Assembly (NCBI RefSeq): GCF_003046475.1
Contig: NZ_PZZZ01000001.1
Span: forward strand, 124,001-188,000
Direction: 5' to 3'
Length of the DNA stretch: 64,000 nt
DNA from: Mycoplana dimorpha
GTDB lineage: Bacteria; Pseudomonadota; Alphaproteobacteria; Rhizobiales; Rhizobiaceae
Below are positions 26,571 through 37,217 of the stretch, in pieces. Position 1 is the stretch's first letter. Each line of letters starts with the position of its first letter. The notes beneath the pieces were generated by a model that worked only from the letters and a program-made list of their open reading frames with translations, was not told the DNA's origin and did no database searches. Position numbers and translations under genes: made by a program.

Positions 26571-28631
26571 ATGACTGACCAGACCCGCCAACTGTCCGAG
26601 CACGAACTGAGGCTGCTCGAGGAAGAGTTTGATCCCGAATCCCGGTTTCGCACCGTGCTTCGGCCCGTGGCCATCCTGGCCGGGCTCATCATGTTCCTGC
26701 TGTCGTGCTACCACTTCTATACAGCCGGCTTCGGCATCCCGCGCGCCACCGTCCATCGTGGCCTGCACATGGGCGTCACGCTGCTTCTGGTCTACCTCAG
26801 CTTCGCGGCCTTCAATTCGGGGCGGACCAGGACCACAGGTTTCGTGATCCTCGGCCTGCCGGTCATCGACTGGGTCTTTGCCATTGGCGGGGCGGTCAGC
26901 GCCCTCTATGTGCCCTGGATCTACGATCAGCTGCAGTTCCGCATCGGCAATCCGAGCCAGCTGGATATCGCCATGGGCACGATCCTGCTGGTGACGCTGC
27001 TGGAGGCGGTGCGCCGCTCGATGGGGTGGCCGCTGCCCGTCATCGCGGTCCTGTTCATCTGTTATGCCTGGTTCGGCCGCTCGATGCCGGGGATCTTCGT
27101 CCATCCCGGCGCTGACTGGTCGGGGATCATCAACCACCTCTACCTGTCCTCGCAGGGCATCTACGGCACCGCTCTGGGCGTGATCGCAACTTACGTGTTC
27201 CATTTCGTTCTGTTCGGCGTGATGGCGCAGAAGATCGGGCTGGGGCAGTTGTTCATAGACCTGGCCACGGCGGTGACCGGCCGCTTCGCCGGCGGTCCGG
27301 CCAAGGTCTCGGTGGTTTCCTCGGCGCTGTTGGGGACGATCTCCGGTTCGTCGATCGCCAACACGGTGACGACCGGCGCGCTGACCATTCCGGCGATGAT
27401 CAAGATCGGCTTCAAGCGCCATTTTGCCGCCGCCGTCGAGGCCGCCTCGTCCACCGGCGGCCAGATCACGCCCCCGGTGATGGGCGCCGTGGCCTTCCTG
27501 ATGGTCGAGTATCTGGGCATTCCGCTGCGCACCATTCTGATCGCCGCCATCGTGCCGGCCTTCATGCATTTCTTCGGCGTGCTGGTGCAGGTGCATCTGG
27601 AGGCCAAGCGCCTCGGCATCCGCGGCCTGCGGCAGGAAGAGCTGCCCAAGGCCTGGAAGGTGCTGCGCGAGGGCTGGCTGTCGGTGTTCCCGCTGCTGCT
27701 GCTGGTCTGGATGCTGATGTCGGGCCGCACGCCCTTCCTGTCGGCCTTTTGGGCCATCACCGCCTGCATGGTGGTCTATGCGATCCAGACGGTGAGGGCT
27801 TCGGGACTGGCTGGCGGCGCGAAGGAATGGGTGGCCGGCATCTTTGAGGGTTTCGTCTCGGGCGCCAAGAGCTCGCTTTCGGTTACCGCCGCCGCGGCGC
27901 TGGTCGGGGTGGTTATCGGCGTGGTGACGCTGACCGGGATTGGCTTCAAGATCGCCTTCATGGTCACCAGCATCGCGCAGGACTGGGCGGGCTCGGTGCA
28001 TGGTCTGCTGACCTTCCTGCCTTTCGAACTGTTCAGCCTGCAGACGCTGGCGCTGCTGTTCACGCTGATCATGACCGCCGTGGTCTGCATCCTGATGGGC
28101 TGCGGCATCCCGACGACGGCGAACTACATCATCATGGTAGCGGTCGCCGCGCCGGTGCTCGGCATGATGAATGTCGAGCCGCTGGTGGCGCATTTCTTCG
28201 TGTTCTACTACGGCGTTCTGGCGGATGTGACGCCGCCGGTGGCGATGGCCGCCTATGCGGCCTCGGGGATCGCCGGGGCGAACGCGTTCAAGGCGGGCAA
28301 CACCGCGTTCCGGCTGTCGATGGGCAAGGCGCTGGTACCGTTCATGTTCGTGTTCTCGCCCTCGCTGCTGCTGGTCACGCAGGACTTCACCTGGAGCGCC
28401 TTCGTGCTGACCTTCAGCGGGGCGGTACTCGGGATCATCGCGCTGTCGGCAGCAATCACCAACTGGCTGATCGGCCCGCTGCTGTGGATCGAGCGTCTGC
28501 TGCTGGCAATCGCGGCGCTGCTGATGATCGCTCCCGAACTGGTCTCGACGCTGATCGGCGTGGCAATCCTGGCGCTGATTTCGCTGCGGCAGGTGCTGGC
28601 AGCCCGGGCCCCTGTATCGAGCGCGGCCTGA
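26571..28631 (+). CDS. TRAP transporter fused permease (4TM + 12TM)
   Basis: A 686-residue integral membrane protein joining the small (DctQ-like) and large (DctM-like) TRAP subunits, the usual form for TAXI systems. The N-terminal about 60 residues are soluble; hydrophobic segments then run nearly to the end. Conserved DctM-type motifs are visible: GRFAGGPAKVSVVSSALLGTISGSSIANT, TGGQITPPVMGAVAF, MGCGIPTTANYI and DVTPPVAMAAYAASGIAG. It forms a tripartite importer with the preceding TAXI protein; the substrate is unknown. AGGGG precedes the ATG at 26571. It converges with tldD. Confidence 0.93.
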   Translation: MTDQTRQLSEHELRLLEEEFDPESRFRTVLRPVAILAGLIMFLLSCYHFYTAGFGIPRATVHRGLHMGVTLLLVYLSFAAFNSGRTRTTGFVILGLPVIDWVFAIGGAVSALYVPWIYDQLQFRIGNPSQLDIAMGTILLVTLLEAVRRSMGWPLPVIAVLFICYAWFGRSMPGIFVHPGADWSGIINHLYLSSQGIYGTALGVIATYVFHFVLFGVMAQKIGLGQLFIDLATAVTGRFAGGPAKVSVVSSALLGTISGSSIANTVTTGALTIPAMIKIGFKRHFAAAVEAASSTGGQITPPVMGAVAFLMVEYLGIPLRTILIAAIVPAFMHFFGVLVQVHLEAKRLGIRGLRQEELPKAWKVLREGWLSVFPLLLLVWMLMSGRTPFLSAFWAITACMVVYAIQTVRASGLAGGAKEWVAGIFEGFVSGAKSSLSVTAAAALVGVVIGVVTLTGIGFKIAFMVTSIAQDWAGSVHGLLTFLPFELFSLQTLALLFTLIMTAVVCILMGCGIPTTANYIIMVAVAAPVLGMMNVEPLVAHFFVFYYGVLADVTPPVAMAAYAASGIAGANAFKAGNTAFRLSMGKALVPFMFVFSPSLLLVTQDFTWSAFVLTFSGAVLGIIALSAAITNWLIGPLLWIERLLLAIAALLMIAPELVSTLIGVAILALISLRQVLAARAPVSSAA

Positions 28632-28727
28632 CCGACCGACTTCCGCCGGTGCATTGGCGGAAGCAAAGTGGTCGCCGAAGGGCTGGAGCGGCAGCCTGGC
28701 CCTCATGGTATAGGTCGCAGAGTACAG

Positions 28728-28745
28728 CGCCGCCGGCAGGCGGCG
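28728..28745. terminator. Stem-loop between convergent TRAP permease and tldD genes
   Basis: CGCCGCC (28728-28734) and GGCGGCG (28739-28745) form a 7-base GC hairpin with a GGCA loop. It lies in the 179-base gap where two genes converge. There is no T-run on either side, so this may slow polymerase or protect 3' ends rather than end transcription alone. Confidence 0.4.
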
Positions 28746-28810
28746 ACGGCCCACTAGGCTTCGCTCGGGCGGGCGCCGAATTGCTTCGGCGCAGGATGAT
28801 CAGTGTCGGA

Positions 28811-30226
28811 TCAGGCCCGGGTGCCGCCGACAGTGATCTGGTCCATGCGCAGGTGCGGCTGGCCGACGCCGACCGGCACGCTCTGTCCGCCCTTGCCGCA
28901 CATGCCGATGCCGGTGTCGAGCTTGGAATCGTTGCCGATCATCGACACCCGGCGCATCGCGTCCGGTCCGTTGCCGATGATCATGGCGCCCTTGACCGGC
29001 GCCCCGATCTTGCCGTCCTCGATCAGGTAGGCCTCGGTGCAGCCGAACACGAACTTGCCGGAGGTGATGTCCACCTGCCCGCCGCCGAAGGAGACGGCAT
29101 AGATGCCCTTCCTCACCGAGGCGATGATCTCGTCGGGCGTTTTGTCACCGGACAGCATGTAGGTGTTGGTCATGCGCGGCATCGGGCTGTGGGCGTAGGA
29201 CTGGCGCCGGCCGTTGCCGGTCGCCTGCATGCCCATCAGCCGGGCGTTCTGGCGGTCCTGCATGTAGCCCACCAGCTTGCCGTCCTCGATCAGCACGTTG
29301 TAGCCGGACGGGGTGCCTTCGTCGTCGACGGTCAGCGAGCCGCGGCGGGCTTCGATCGTGCCGTCATCGACGACGGTAACGCCCTTTGCCGCCACCTGCT
29401 GGCCGAGCAGGCCGGAGAAGGCCGAAGTCTTCTTGCGGTTGAAGTCGCCCTCGAGCCCGTGCCCAACCGCCTCGTGCAGCATCACGCCGGGCCAGCCCGA
29501 CGAGAGGACGACGTCCATCGTGCCCGCCGGCGCGTCGATCGCCTCGAGATTCACCAGCGCCTGCCGCAAAGCCTCGTCCGCGCCCTGGCGCCAGCTGTCT
29601 TCGGTCAGGAACTCGCCGAAGCCGCGGCGTCCGCCCATGCCGTAGGAGCCGGTCTCCTGGCGGTCGCCTTCACCAACGACGACGGAGATGTTGACGCGGG
29701 TCATCGGCCGCACGTCCGTCACCTTGTGCCCGTCGGCGCGCAGGATGTTGACCACCTGCCAGCTCGCCGAAATGGACGCGGTGACCTGCCGCACCTTCGC
29801 GTCCTTGCCGCGCAGGTAGGCGTCGATATCCTGCAGGAGCTTCACCTTTTCCTCGAAGCTCGGGCTGCCGATCGGGTTTTCCGGGCCGTAGAGCCGCCGG
29901 TTCGTTCCCTGCGGCGCCGCTGCATAGGTGCCGGAGTGGCCGCGGCCGACGGCGGCGGCCGCATCCGCGGCCCGCCTGAGCGCCGCCAGGGACATCTCAC
30001 CCGAATGGGCGTAGCCCACCGCTTCGCCGGCGACGGCCCGCAGCCCGAAGCCTTGGTCGGTATTGAAGCTGCCGCCCTTCAGGCGGCCGTTGTCGAAGGT
30101 GAGCGACTCGGCTTCGGCGTGCTCGAGATAGAGCTCGCCGTCGTCGGCATTGGCGAGCGTCTCAGCCAGCACCGTGCGGATCGCCGTCTCGTCGGCATCG
30201 AAAAGAGAGAGAAGGTCGGTGTTCAT
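28811..30226 (-). CDS. tldD: Metalloprotease TldD
   Basis: A 471-residue subunit of the TldD/TldE zinc protease, which cleaves unfolded peptides and takes part in peptide-toxin maturation and CcdA turnover in other bacteria. The HExxxH motif is at residues 251-256 (HEAVGHGLEGDF), and the downstream Cys (GKFVFGCTEAYLIEDGKI) is the conserved third ligand region. Full family length. TldE is not in the window. The IalB-like gene lies 94 bases upstream on the same strand. Confidence 0.94.
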   Translation of the reverse strand: MNTDLLSLFDADETAIRTVLAETLANADDGELYLEHAEAESLTFDNGRLKGGSFNTDQGFGLRAVAGEAVGYAHSGEMSLAALRRAADAAAAVGRGHSGTYAAAPQGTNRRLYGPENPIGSPSFEEKVKLLQDIDAYLRGKDAKVRQVTASISASWQVVNILRADGHKVTDVRPMTRVNISVVVGEGDRQETGSYGMGGRRGFGEFLTEDSWRQGADEALRQALVNLEAIDAPAGTMDVVLSSGWPGVMLHEAVGHGLEGDFNRKKTSAFSGLLGQQVAAKGVTVVDDGTIEARRGSLTVDDEGTPSGYNVLIEDGKLVGYMQDRQNARLMGMQATGNGRRQSYAHSPMPRMTNTYMLSGDKTPDEIIASVRKGIYAVSFGGGQVDITSGKFVFGCTEAYLIEDGKIGAPVKGAMIIGNGPDAMRRVSMIGNDSKLDTGIGMCGKGGQSVPVGVGQPHLRMDQITVGGTRA

Positions 30227-30320
30227 GATCGGCTCCGCGCAGAGGCTCTGTTTCGCCTACCCATGTAGAGGCGCGAGCGGCGATCGACAAGTTTACATGC
30301 AGGCGGGGGAAACGGCTACG

Positions 30321-30854
30321 TCACGGCAGCGCGTCGTAGCCCTCGCCGAAACCCTTCAGGTCGACCGGGATGCCGATGCCTTCCTCCGGCGTCTGGAACA
30401 CGATGAAGGTGGCGGTCGCGCCGGAACGGAAGGTTTTCAGCAGTTCGTCCTCAAGCACCACCTCCGCATAGCAGCCGTCGGAGAAGCAGCGGACGAAATA
30501 GGCGCGCCCGATATCCTTGCCGTCGACGTTGAGGCCCAAGCCGTTCGGCAGCAGCACGCCGAGCGGGGCGAGCACGCGGAGGATCTTCGCCTTCCGGTCG
30601 GCAGTCTTCAGGATGACGACCGACAGCCCGACTTCCGGGCGATCCTCGGCAATCACGTTCTGCATCAGCGCGCACTGTTCGGCAGCCGCACCGGCCGGCT
30701 GGTCGCAGACGATCGACCAGGCGCCATGGTTCGATTTCACCGTGCCCGGTTGCGGCGAACCCTGCGAAAGAGCGGGCGTGCTTGTCGCGGCGATGGCAAG
30801 CGCGGCGAGTGCGCCAAACGTCCTGGCCAGACGCGAAGGGGAGCGGGAACCCAT
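30321..30854 (-). CDS. Invasion-associated locus B (IalB)-like exported protein
   Basis: A 177-residue secreted protein; residues 1-31 form a signal peptide ending PALSQ. The mature part has the IalB pattern: HGAWSIVCDQP, EQCALMQ, an LPNGLGLNVDGKDIGRAYFVRCFSDGCYAE segment with paired Cys, and a C-terminal FQTPEEGIGIPVDLKGF. The four Cys probably make two disulfides. The ATG at 30854 gives the best signal peptide and has GAGG upstream; upstream Mets at 30887 and 30908 are alternatives. Role in free-living relatives unknown. Confidence 0.85.
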   Translation of the reverse strand: MGSRSPSRLARTFGALAALAIAATSTPALSQGSPQPGTVKSNHGAWSIVCDQPAGAAAEQCALMQNVIAEDRPEVGLSVVILKTADRKAKILRVLAPLGVLLPNGLGLNVDGKDIGRAYFVRCFSDGCYAEVVLEDELLKTFRSGATATFIVFQTPEEGIGIPVDLKGFGEGYDALP

Positions 30855-31246
30855 GGAAACCTCGAAATCTCGAATCACGTGTCGCATTCTTGAATAGCGA
30901 TCGCGCAAATGAAAAGCTCAAACTGGTCTTTTCCAGACTATGCGGCGGAAGTTGGACGGTTCCCGCAAAACCGGGTGTGGGTGATTCCGTAAGCAGGGTT
31001 CGTCGCCCGACGAGCCGGCGCGGGTAGGGCCGGCCTTTGGTTCGCGGCGACCCGACAACGCCTCATTATAAAGAAACTGGTGAAAATTTGACCACAGGCG
31101 GCATGGACTTGTCTTTGCGCAAAAATGCCGCATGGGCATTCGCCCGAGGCGGTTGCGGCGGGGCGGAAACTGTGATTTTAAGCACTCAGCATTGCAGGAT
31201 TCTGCGCGTTGTTTGATCCCAATCAAACGCTTTGGGGAGATATGTT
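30855..31246. other. Divergent upstream region of ialB-like gene and coxB
   Basis: A 392-base interval between divergent starts. No gene is evident. Its AT-richer middle (about 31050-31110) should hold the coxB promoter. It contains the FNR/FixK-type palindrome at 31213-31226 described separately. Confidence 0.5.
31213..31226. promoter_or_regulatory. FNR/FixK-type box before coxB
   Basis: TTGATCCCAATCAA matches TTGAT-N4-ATCAA, the consensus of FNR/FixK/FnrL regulators, with no mismatch; the flanking T and A at 31212 and 31227 extend the dyad. It ends 20 bases before the coxB GTG, so it covers the leader or start of transcription rather than an activator position near -41. That placement suggests repression of the aa3 oxidase when oxygen is low. 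The match is seen; the regulator and its effect are inferred. Confidence 0.65.
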
Positions 31247-32131
31247 GTGATAAGAAAAGCTTTTGCAGCAATGGCCGCCATCGGCTGTCTGCTGTTTGCT
31301 TCGGGCGCTTTTGCCGACCAGCCGGTCGATTGGCAGAAGGGGCTTCAGCCCGCTGCCACCTCGATCATGGAAGAGATCCGCTGGTTCGAGCAGTACACCC
31401 TCTGGTTCATCGGTGCGGTCACGCTGCTCGTGCTCGTCCTTCTGGTCGTCGTGGTGGTGAAGTTCCGCCAGGGCGCGAACCCGGTGCCGTCCCGGACCAG
31501 CCACAACACCCTGATCGAAGTGATCTGGACGATCGGTCCGGTCATCGCGCTGCTGTTTCTGGCCGTGCCGTCCTTCCAGCTTCTGACCCGGCAGCTGGCG
31601 CCGACCGAAGAGCCTGAGCTCACCGTCAAGGCCACCGGCTATCAGTGGTACTGGGGTTATGAGTACCAGGTCGGTGAAAACCCGCTCTCCTTCGACTCCC
31701 TGATGCTGCAGGAGGCCGACCGCGCTGCCGCCGGCAAGGAAGACAAGGCTGCCTATCCGCGTCTGCTCGCCGTTGACAACGAGTTGGTCGTCCCGGTCGG
31801 CAAGCATGTCCGCCTTCTGGTCACCGGCGCGGACGTCATTCACGCCTTCGCCATGCCGTCCTTCGGCATCAAGATCGACGCCATTCCGGGCCGCATGAGC
31901 GAGACCTGGTTCAAGGCCGATCGCGAAGGCCTGTTCTACGGTCAGTGCTCGGAGCTGTGCGGCAAGGATCATGCCTTCATGCCGATCGCCGTCCGCGTCG
32001 TCTCGAAGGAAAAGTTCGACACCTGGCTTGCCGCCGCTGCGTCCAATCTCGGCGAGGCCAACAAGGCCCTGGTGGCTTCGATCGATGGCGCCGAGAAGGC
32101 CGTCGACGTCGCGCAGACCGCCGCGCAGTAA
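31247..32131 (+). CDS. coxB: Cytochrome c oxidase subunit II
   Basis: A 294-residue aa3-type oxidase subunit carrying the CuA centre that accepts electrons from cytochrome c. It has a signal peptide (about 1-23), two TM helices (about 50-75 and 90-110), and a periplasmic cupredoxin domain. The CuA ligands are visible: His in VIHAFAMPSFG, and the CSELCGKDHAFMPI block with two Cys, His and Met; the aromatic electron-entry patch is YQWYWGYEY. I use the GTG at 31247, six bases after GGGGAGA; the ATG at 31242 runs into a stop in its frame. First gene of the cox cluster. Confidence 0.95.
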   Translation: MIRKAFAAMAAIGCLLFASGAFADQPVDWQKGLQPAATSIMEEIRWFEQYTLWFIGAVTLLVLVLLVVVVVKFRQGANPVPSRTSHNTLIEVIWTIGPVIALLFLAVPSFQLLTRQLAPTEEPELTVKATGYQWYWGYEYQVGENPLSFDSLMLQEADRAAAGKEDKAAYPRLLAVDNELVVPVGKHVRLLVTGADVIHAFAMPSFGIKIDAIPGRMSETWFKADREGLFYGQCSELCGKDHAFMPIAVRVVSKEKFDTWLAAAASNLGEANKALVASIDGAEKAVDVAQTAAQ

Positions 32132-33811
<1,680 letters not shown>

Positions 33812-33827
33812 GATCTTGACGAACACC

Positions 33828-33852
33828 GAGGCCGCCTGACCATGGCGGCCTC
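33828..33852. other. GC-rich stem-loop between coxA and ctaB
   Basis: GAGGCCGCC (33828-33836) and GGCGGCCTC (33844-33852) form a perfect 9-base stem with a 7-base loop in the 86-base gap after coxA. No T-run follows. It may set the ratio of oxidase subunits to the assembly factors by stabilising upstream mRNA or partly stopping transcription. Confidence 0.5.
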
Positions 33853-33897
33853 TCCAGCACCTGGCCGGAGCAACCGGCCGCAACAAGCGACAGGCAT

Positions 33898-34854
33898 ATG
33901 GCAATCATCGATCATCACGAAGCAGCTGCGGGGGGCGGGGACATGATCCTCTCTGAGGCGACTGCGCGCGATTACTTCGAGCTTCTCAAGCCGCGCGTAA
34001 TGTCGCTCGTCGTCTTTACCGCCCTGGCCGGCCTCGTGCTGGCGCCGGGCCAGATCAACCCGGTCATCGGGCTGGTTGCCATTCTCTGCATCGCCGTCGG
34101 CGCGGGCGCGTCCGGCGCGCTGAACATGTGGTACGACGCCGACATTGACGCCGTCATGTCGCGCACCGCAAAGCGTCCCATTCCTGCCGGGCGCGTGCAG
34201 CCGCGCGAAGCGCTCGCCTTCGGGCTGACGCTTTCGGCCTTCTCGGTGGCGATCCTCGGCCTTGCCGTCAACTGGCTCTCGGCCGGGCTGCTCGCCTTCA
34301 CGATTTTCTTCTATGCGGTGATCTACACGATGTGGCTGAAGCGCTCGACGCCGCAGAACATCGTCATCGGCGGCGCCGCCGGCGCCTTTCCTCCGGTTAT
34401 CGGCTGGGCTTGCGTCACCGGCGGCGTGTCGATCGAGAGCATCGTGCTCTTCCTGATCACCTTCCTCTGGACGCCGCCGCATTTCTGGGCGCTCGCGCTG
34501 TTCAAGATGCGCGACTACGGCGCCGTCGGCGTGCCGATGCTGCCGAACGTGGCCGGCGAGAAGGCGACGAAGCAGCAGATCCTGATCTACGCGGTGCTGA
34601 CCGCCGTCATTGCGGTGGTGCCCAGCTATCTCGGCTTCGCAAGCCTCGGCTACGGGATCTTTGCCGCCGCCATGGGGCTTGCCTTCGTCTGGTACTCGAT
34701 CGGCGTCATGCGGATGCCGGAAGCGGATCGGGTGATGGTGCCTGCGAAGAAGTTGTTCGGCTATTCGATCTTCTACCTCTTCGCGATTTTCTCCGGCCTG
34801 ATGATCGATCATGCCGTCACCGCCGCCGGTTGGGCGGCAGGATGGAGGTTCTGA
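33898..34854 (+). CDS. ctaB: Protoheme IX farnesyltransferase (heme O synthase)
   Basis: A 318-residue UbiA-type prenyltransferase that adds a farnesyl group to heme B, the first step to heme A for the aa3 oxidase. It is polytopic, with the prenyl-diphosphate motif [23 protein letters not shown] and the second Asp-rich region at [22 protein letters not shown]. The next gene starts inside its stop codon. The second heme A enzyme, heme O monooxygenase (CtaA), is not in the window. Confidence 0.95.
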   Translation: MAIIDHHEAAAGGGDMILSEATARDYFELLKPRVMSLVVFTALAGLVLAPGQINPVIGLVAILCIAVGAGASGALNMWYDADIDAVMSRTAKRPIPAGRVQPREALAFGLTLSAFSVAILGLAVNWLSAGLLAFTIFFYAVIYTMWLKRSTPQNIVIGGAAGAFPPVIGWACVTGGVSIESIVLFLITFLWTPPHFWALALFKMRDYGAVGVPMLPNVAGEKATKQQILIYAVLTAVIAVVPSYLGFASLGYGIFAAAMGLAFVWYSIGVMRMPEADRVMVPAKKLFGYSIFYLFAIFSGLMIDHAVTAAGWAAGWRF

Positions 34855-34994
34855 TGCAAACGGTAACCCTCAACGACAAGCAGAAGAAGGCGCGGCGCAG
34901 CCGCAATGTGGCGCTGGCGCTGACGCTGGGCGGTCTGGTCGTGCTCTTCTACATCGTCTCGCTGGTGAAGATCAGCGGCGGCCTGGCAGGCTGA
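34854..34994 (+). CDS. CoxF-like small membrane protein
   Basis: A 46-residue protein with a basic N-terminus (KQKKARRSR) and one TM helix (about 20-40). Its ATG overlaps the ctaB stop (ATGA), and ctaG starts four bases after its own stop, so it is translationally coupled inside the oxidase assembly operon. Small proteins named CoxF occupy this place in many alphaproteobacteria. A role in assembly or stability of the oxidase is inferred from position only. Confidence 0.8.
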   Translation: MQTVTLNDKQKKARRSRNVALALTLGGLVVLFYIVSLVKISGGLAG

Positions 34995-34997
34995 GCG

Positions 34998-35600
34998 ATG
35001 CAGGAGCGCAACGTGGATAGCGGGCGGAAGGGCAACGGCACGGTCGTCGCCGTCTGCCTGACGTTCGTCGTCACCATGGCCGGCATGGCCTATGCGGCCG
35101 TCCCGCTCTACGACCTGTTCTGCAAGGTCACCGGTTACGGCGGCACGACCCAGCGCGTCGAGCAGGCCTCCTCGGTCATCCTCGACAAGAAGATCAAGGT
35201 CCGCTTCGACGCCAACGTCGGACCCGGCCTGCCCTGGACGTTCCAGCCGGTGCAGCGCGAGGTCGAACTGAAGATCGGCGAGACGGTGCAGGTGCTGTAC
35301 AAGGCCCGTAACGTCTCGAACATGGAGGCGACTGGCCAGGCCACCTTCAACGTGACGCCGCAGGCGGCCGGCGCCTACTTCAACAAGGTCGAGTGCTTCT
35401 GCTTCACCGAGACGACGCTGAAGCCCGGCGAGGAGCTCGAGATGCCGGTCGTCTTCTTCGTCGATCCGGAAATCGTCAATCCGGTCGAGACCAAGGACGT
35501 CCACACCATCACGCTGTCCTACACCTTCTTCCCGCACGAAAAGACGAAGCCGGTGGCTTCGGCGGCGGACAAGGTCGGCGGCGAAACCAACAAACTGTGA
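34998..35600 (+). CDS. ctaG: Cytochrome c oxidase assembly protein CtaG (Cox11)
   Basis: A 200-residue copper chaperone that delivers copper to the CuB site of subunit I. It has one N-terminal TM helix (about 17-35) and a periplasmic Ig-like domain. The conserved early Cys is in [17 protein letters not shown], and the copper-binding pair is ECFCFTE at about residues 134-140. It follows the CoxF-like gene within a few bases and precedes coxC. Confidence 0.95.
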   Translation: MQERNVDSGRKGNGTVVAVCLTFVVTMAGMAYAAVPLYDLFCKVTGYGGTTQRVEQASSVILDKKIKVRFDANVGPGLPWTFQPVQREVELKIGETVQVLYKARNVSNMEATGQATFNVTPQAAGAYFNKVECFCFTETTLKPGEELEMPVVFFVDPEIVNPVETKDVHTITLSYTFFPHEKTKPVASAADKVGGETNKL

Positions 35601-35662
35601 GAGATACGCGTTTCCGGGCAAAGCCGGGGACGAGAACGCGATACATTTCGGGGATGACTGAC

Positions 35663-36541
35663 ATGGCGCAAGCGCATGAGAAAAATCACGACTACCATAT
35701 TATCGATCCGAGCCCGTGGCCGCTGGTGTCATCGATCGGCGCATTCGTGCTTGCGATCGGCGGCATCATCTACATGCGCTATCTCTCCGGCAGCTCTCTG
35801 AAGATCTTCGGCCTGGAATTGGCCAATCCGTGGATCTTCGTGATCGGCATCGCGATCACGCTCTATTCGATGTACGGCTGGTGGTCGGACACGATCAAGG
35901 AAGGCGATGAGGGGCATCATACCCGCGTCGTTTCGCTGCATCTGCGCTACGGCATGATCATGTTCATCGCTTCCGAAGTGATGTTCTTCGTCGCCTGGTT
36001 CTGGGCCTTCTTCGACGCCAGCCTGTTTCCGGGCGAAGCCATCCAGGCGACCCGCGTCGAGCATACCGGTGGCATCTGGCCGCCGAAGGGCATCGAGGTC
36101 CTCGATCCCTGGCACCTGCCGCTCTACAACACCGTCATCCTGCTGCTGTCGGGCACCTGCGTGACCTGGGCGCATCACGCCATCCTGCACAACGACCGCA
36201 AGGGCCTGGTCAACGGCCTGATCCTGACGGTGCTGCTCGGCGTGCTGTTCTCGTTCGTGCAGGCCTACGAGTATGCGCACGCGCCGTTCGCCTTCAAGGA
36301 CTCGATCTACGGTGCGACGTTCTTCATGGCCACCGGCTTCCACGGCTTCCACGTATTCGTCGGCACGGTCTTCCTGCTGGTCTGCCTCATCCGCGCAGCA
36401 CGTGGCGCCTTTACGCCGAAGCAGCACTTCGGCCTCGAGGCGGCAGCCTGGTACTGGCATTTCGTCGACGTCGTCTGGCTCTTCCTGTTCTTCTCCATCT
36501 ACATCTGGGGAAGCTGGGGCGGCACCATCGCCCACATGTGA
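35663..36541 (+). CDS. coxC: Cytochrome c oxidase subunit III
   Basis: A 292-residue membrane protein with seven TM helices that surrounds subunit I and keeps proton uptake active over many turnovers. Conserved segments are HDYHIIDPSPWPLVSS at the start, SEVMFFVAWFWAFFDASLFP, the WPPKGIEVLDPWHLP loop and GFHGFHVFVGT. I use the ATG at 35663 because it gives the usual MAQAHEKNHDYH start; the ATG at 35654 is possible. A terminator follows 24 bases after the stop, ending the main oxidase operon. Confidence 0.95.
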   Translation: MAQAHEKNHDYHIIDPSPWPLVSSIGAFVLAIGGIIYMRYLSGSSLKIFGLELANPWIFVIGIAITLYSMYGWWSDTIKEGDEGHHTRVVSLHLRYGMIMFIASEVMFFVAWFWAFFDASLFPGEAIQATRVEHTGGIWPPKGIEVLDPWHLPLYNTVILLLSGTCVTWAHHAILHNDRKGLVNGLILTVLLGVLFSFVQAYEYAHAPFAFKDSIYGATFFMATGFHGFHVFVGTVFLLVCLIRAARGAFTPKQHFGLEAAAWYWHFVDVVWLFLFFSIYIWGSWGGTIAHM

Positions 36542-36564
36542 TCCCAAGAGGATGTGTTATATGG

Positions 36565-36595
36565 ACGGCCGCAGCGATGCGGCCGTTTCCTTTTT
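36565..36595 (+). terminator. Rho-independent terminator after coxC
   Basis: ACGGCCGC (36565-36572) and GCGGCCGT (36579-36586) form an 8-base stem with a 6-base loop, followed by TTTCCTTTTT on the plus strand. This closes the coxB-coxC unit, so the DUF983 and SURF1 genes downstream need their own promoter or read-through. The rest of the 292-base gap (36542-36833) shows no gene. Confidence 0.85.
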
Positions 36596-36833
36596 CGTAA
36601 GGTCGCTATGTCGCATCGGCGCCGGTAGACGGGCGGAGTAGACAGGCTTAGCAGTATTGCGTGCATGCCGCGGACCGGCCTGGCGCCTTTGACCGTCAGC
36701 GACGTGCAGCTGTTTGGGGCGCCGGCGTGCATGGGAACAGAAATGGAAGCGGTTCGCCGGATGGTTTTTCCGGCATCTGCTTCAGGTCGCCGCGCTCTTG
36801 CCTGGGCGCTGTGCGTCAGCATCGGAGCATGAC

Positions 36834-37217
36834 ATGGACAAGGACGAGGCACATTATCCGCCGGTCGAACCGTTCTCGACCGGGTTGCGCGGCCACTGCC
36901 CGCGTTGCGGGCAGGGAAAGCTCTTCAGCGGCTTTCTCAAGGTGGCGCCGCGCTGCGCCGCCTGCGGGCTGGACTACGGCTTCGAGGATTCTGGCGACGG
37001 ACCGGTCGTCCTGGTCCTGCTGATCGTTGGTTTCATTGTGCTGGCCATCGCCTTGTGGGCCGAGGTCAGCCTGGGGCCGCCGCTGTGGCTTCACTTCCTG
37101 CTGTGGGTACCCCTCGCAACGGTGTTGGGGCTGGCGCTGACGCGGATTCTGAAGGGCATCCTGATCGCGCTCCAGTATCGCAACAAGGCGCGTCCCGGTG
37201 AGATCGACCGTGGCTGA
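36834..37217 (+). CDS. DUF983 membrane protein
   Basis: A 127-residue protein with an N-terminal zinc-ribbon-like region, HCPRCGQGKLF and PRCAACGLDYGF (two CxxC pairs), then two TM helices (about 58-78 and 83-103). DUF983 proteins lie beside oxidase genes in many alphaproteobacteria and are thought to help oxidase assembly; no reaction is known. The start follows CGGAG. The next gene, SURF1, overlaps its 3' end by 20 bases. Confidence 0.85.
   Translation: MDKDEAHYPPVEPFSTGLRGHCPRCGQGKLFSGFLKVAPRCAACGLDYGFEDSGDGPVVLVLLIVGFIVLAIALWAEVSLGPPLWLHFLLWVPLATVLGLALTRILKGILIALQYRNKARPGEIDRG

Noticed and set aside
26505-28754. A 749-codon minus-strand frame opposite the TRAP permease
   Set aside because: It is rich in Arg, His, Gln and Asp as expected from the reverse of membrane-protein codons, and has no ribosome site or motif.
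31242-31246. ATG at 31242 as the coxB start
   Set aside because: It is in a different frame and reaches a stop at the third codon; the GTG at 31247 fits the ribosome site and the signal peptide.
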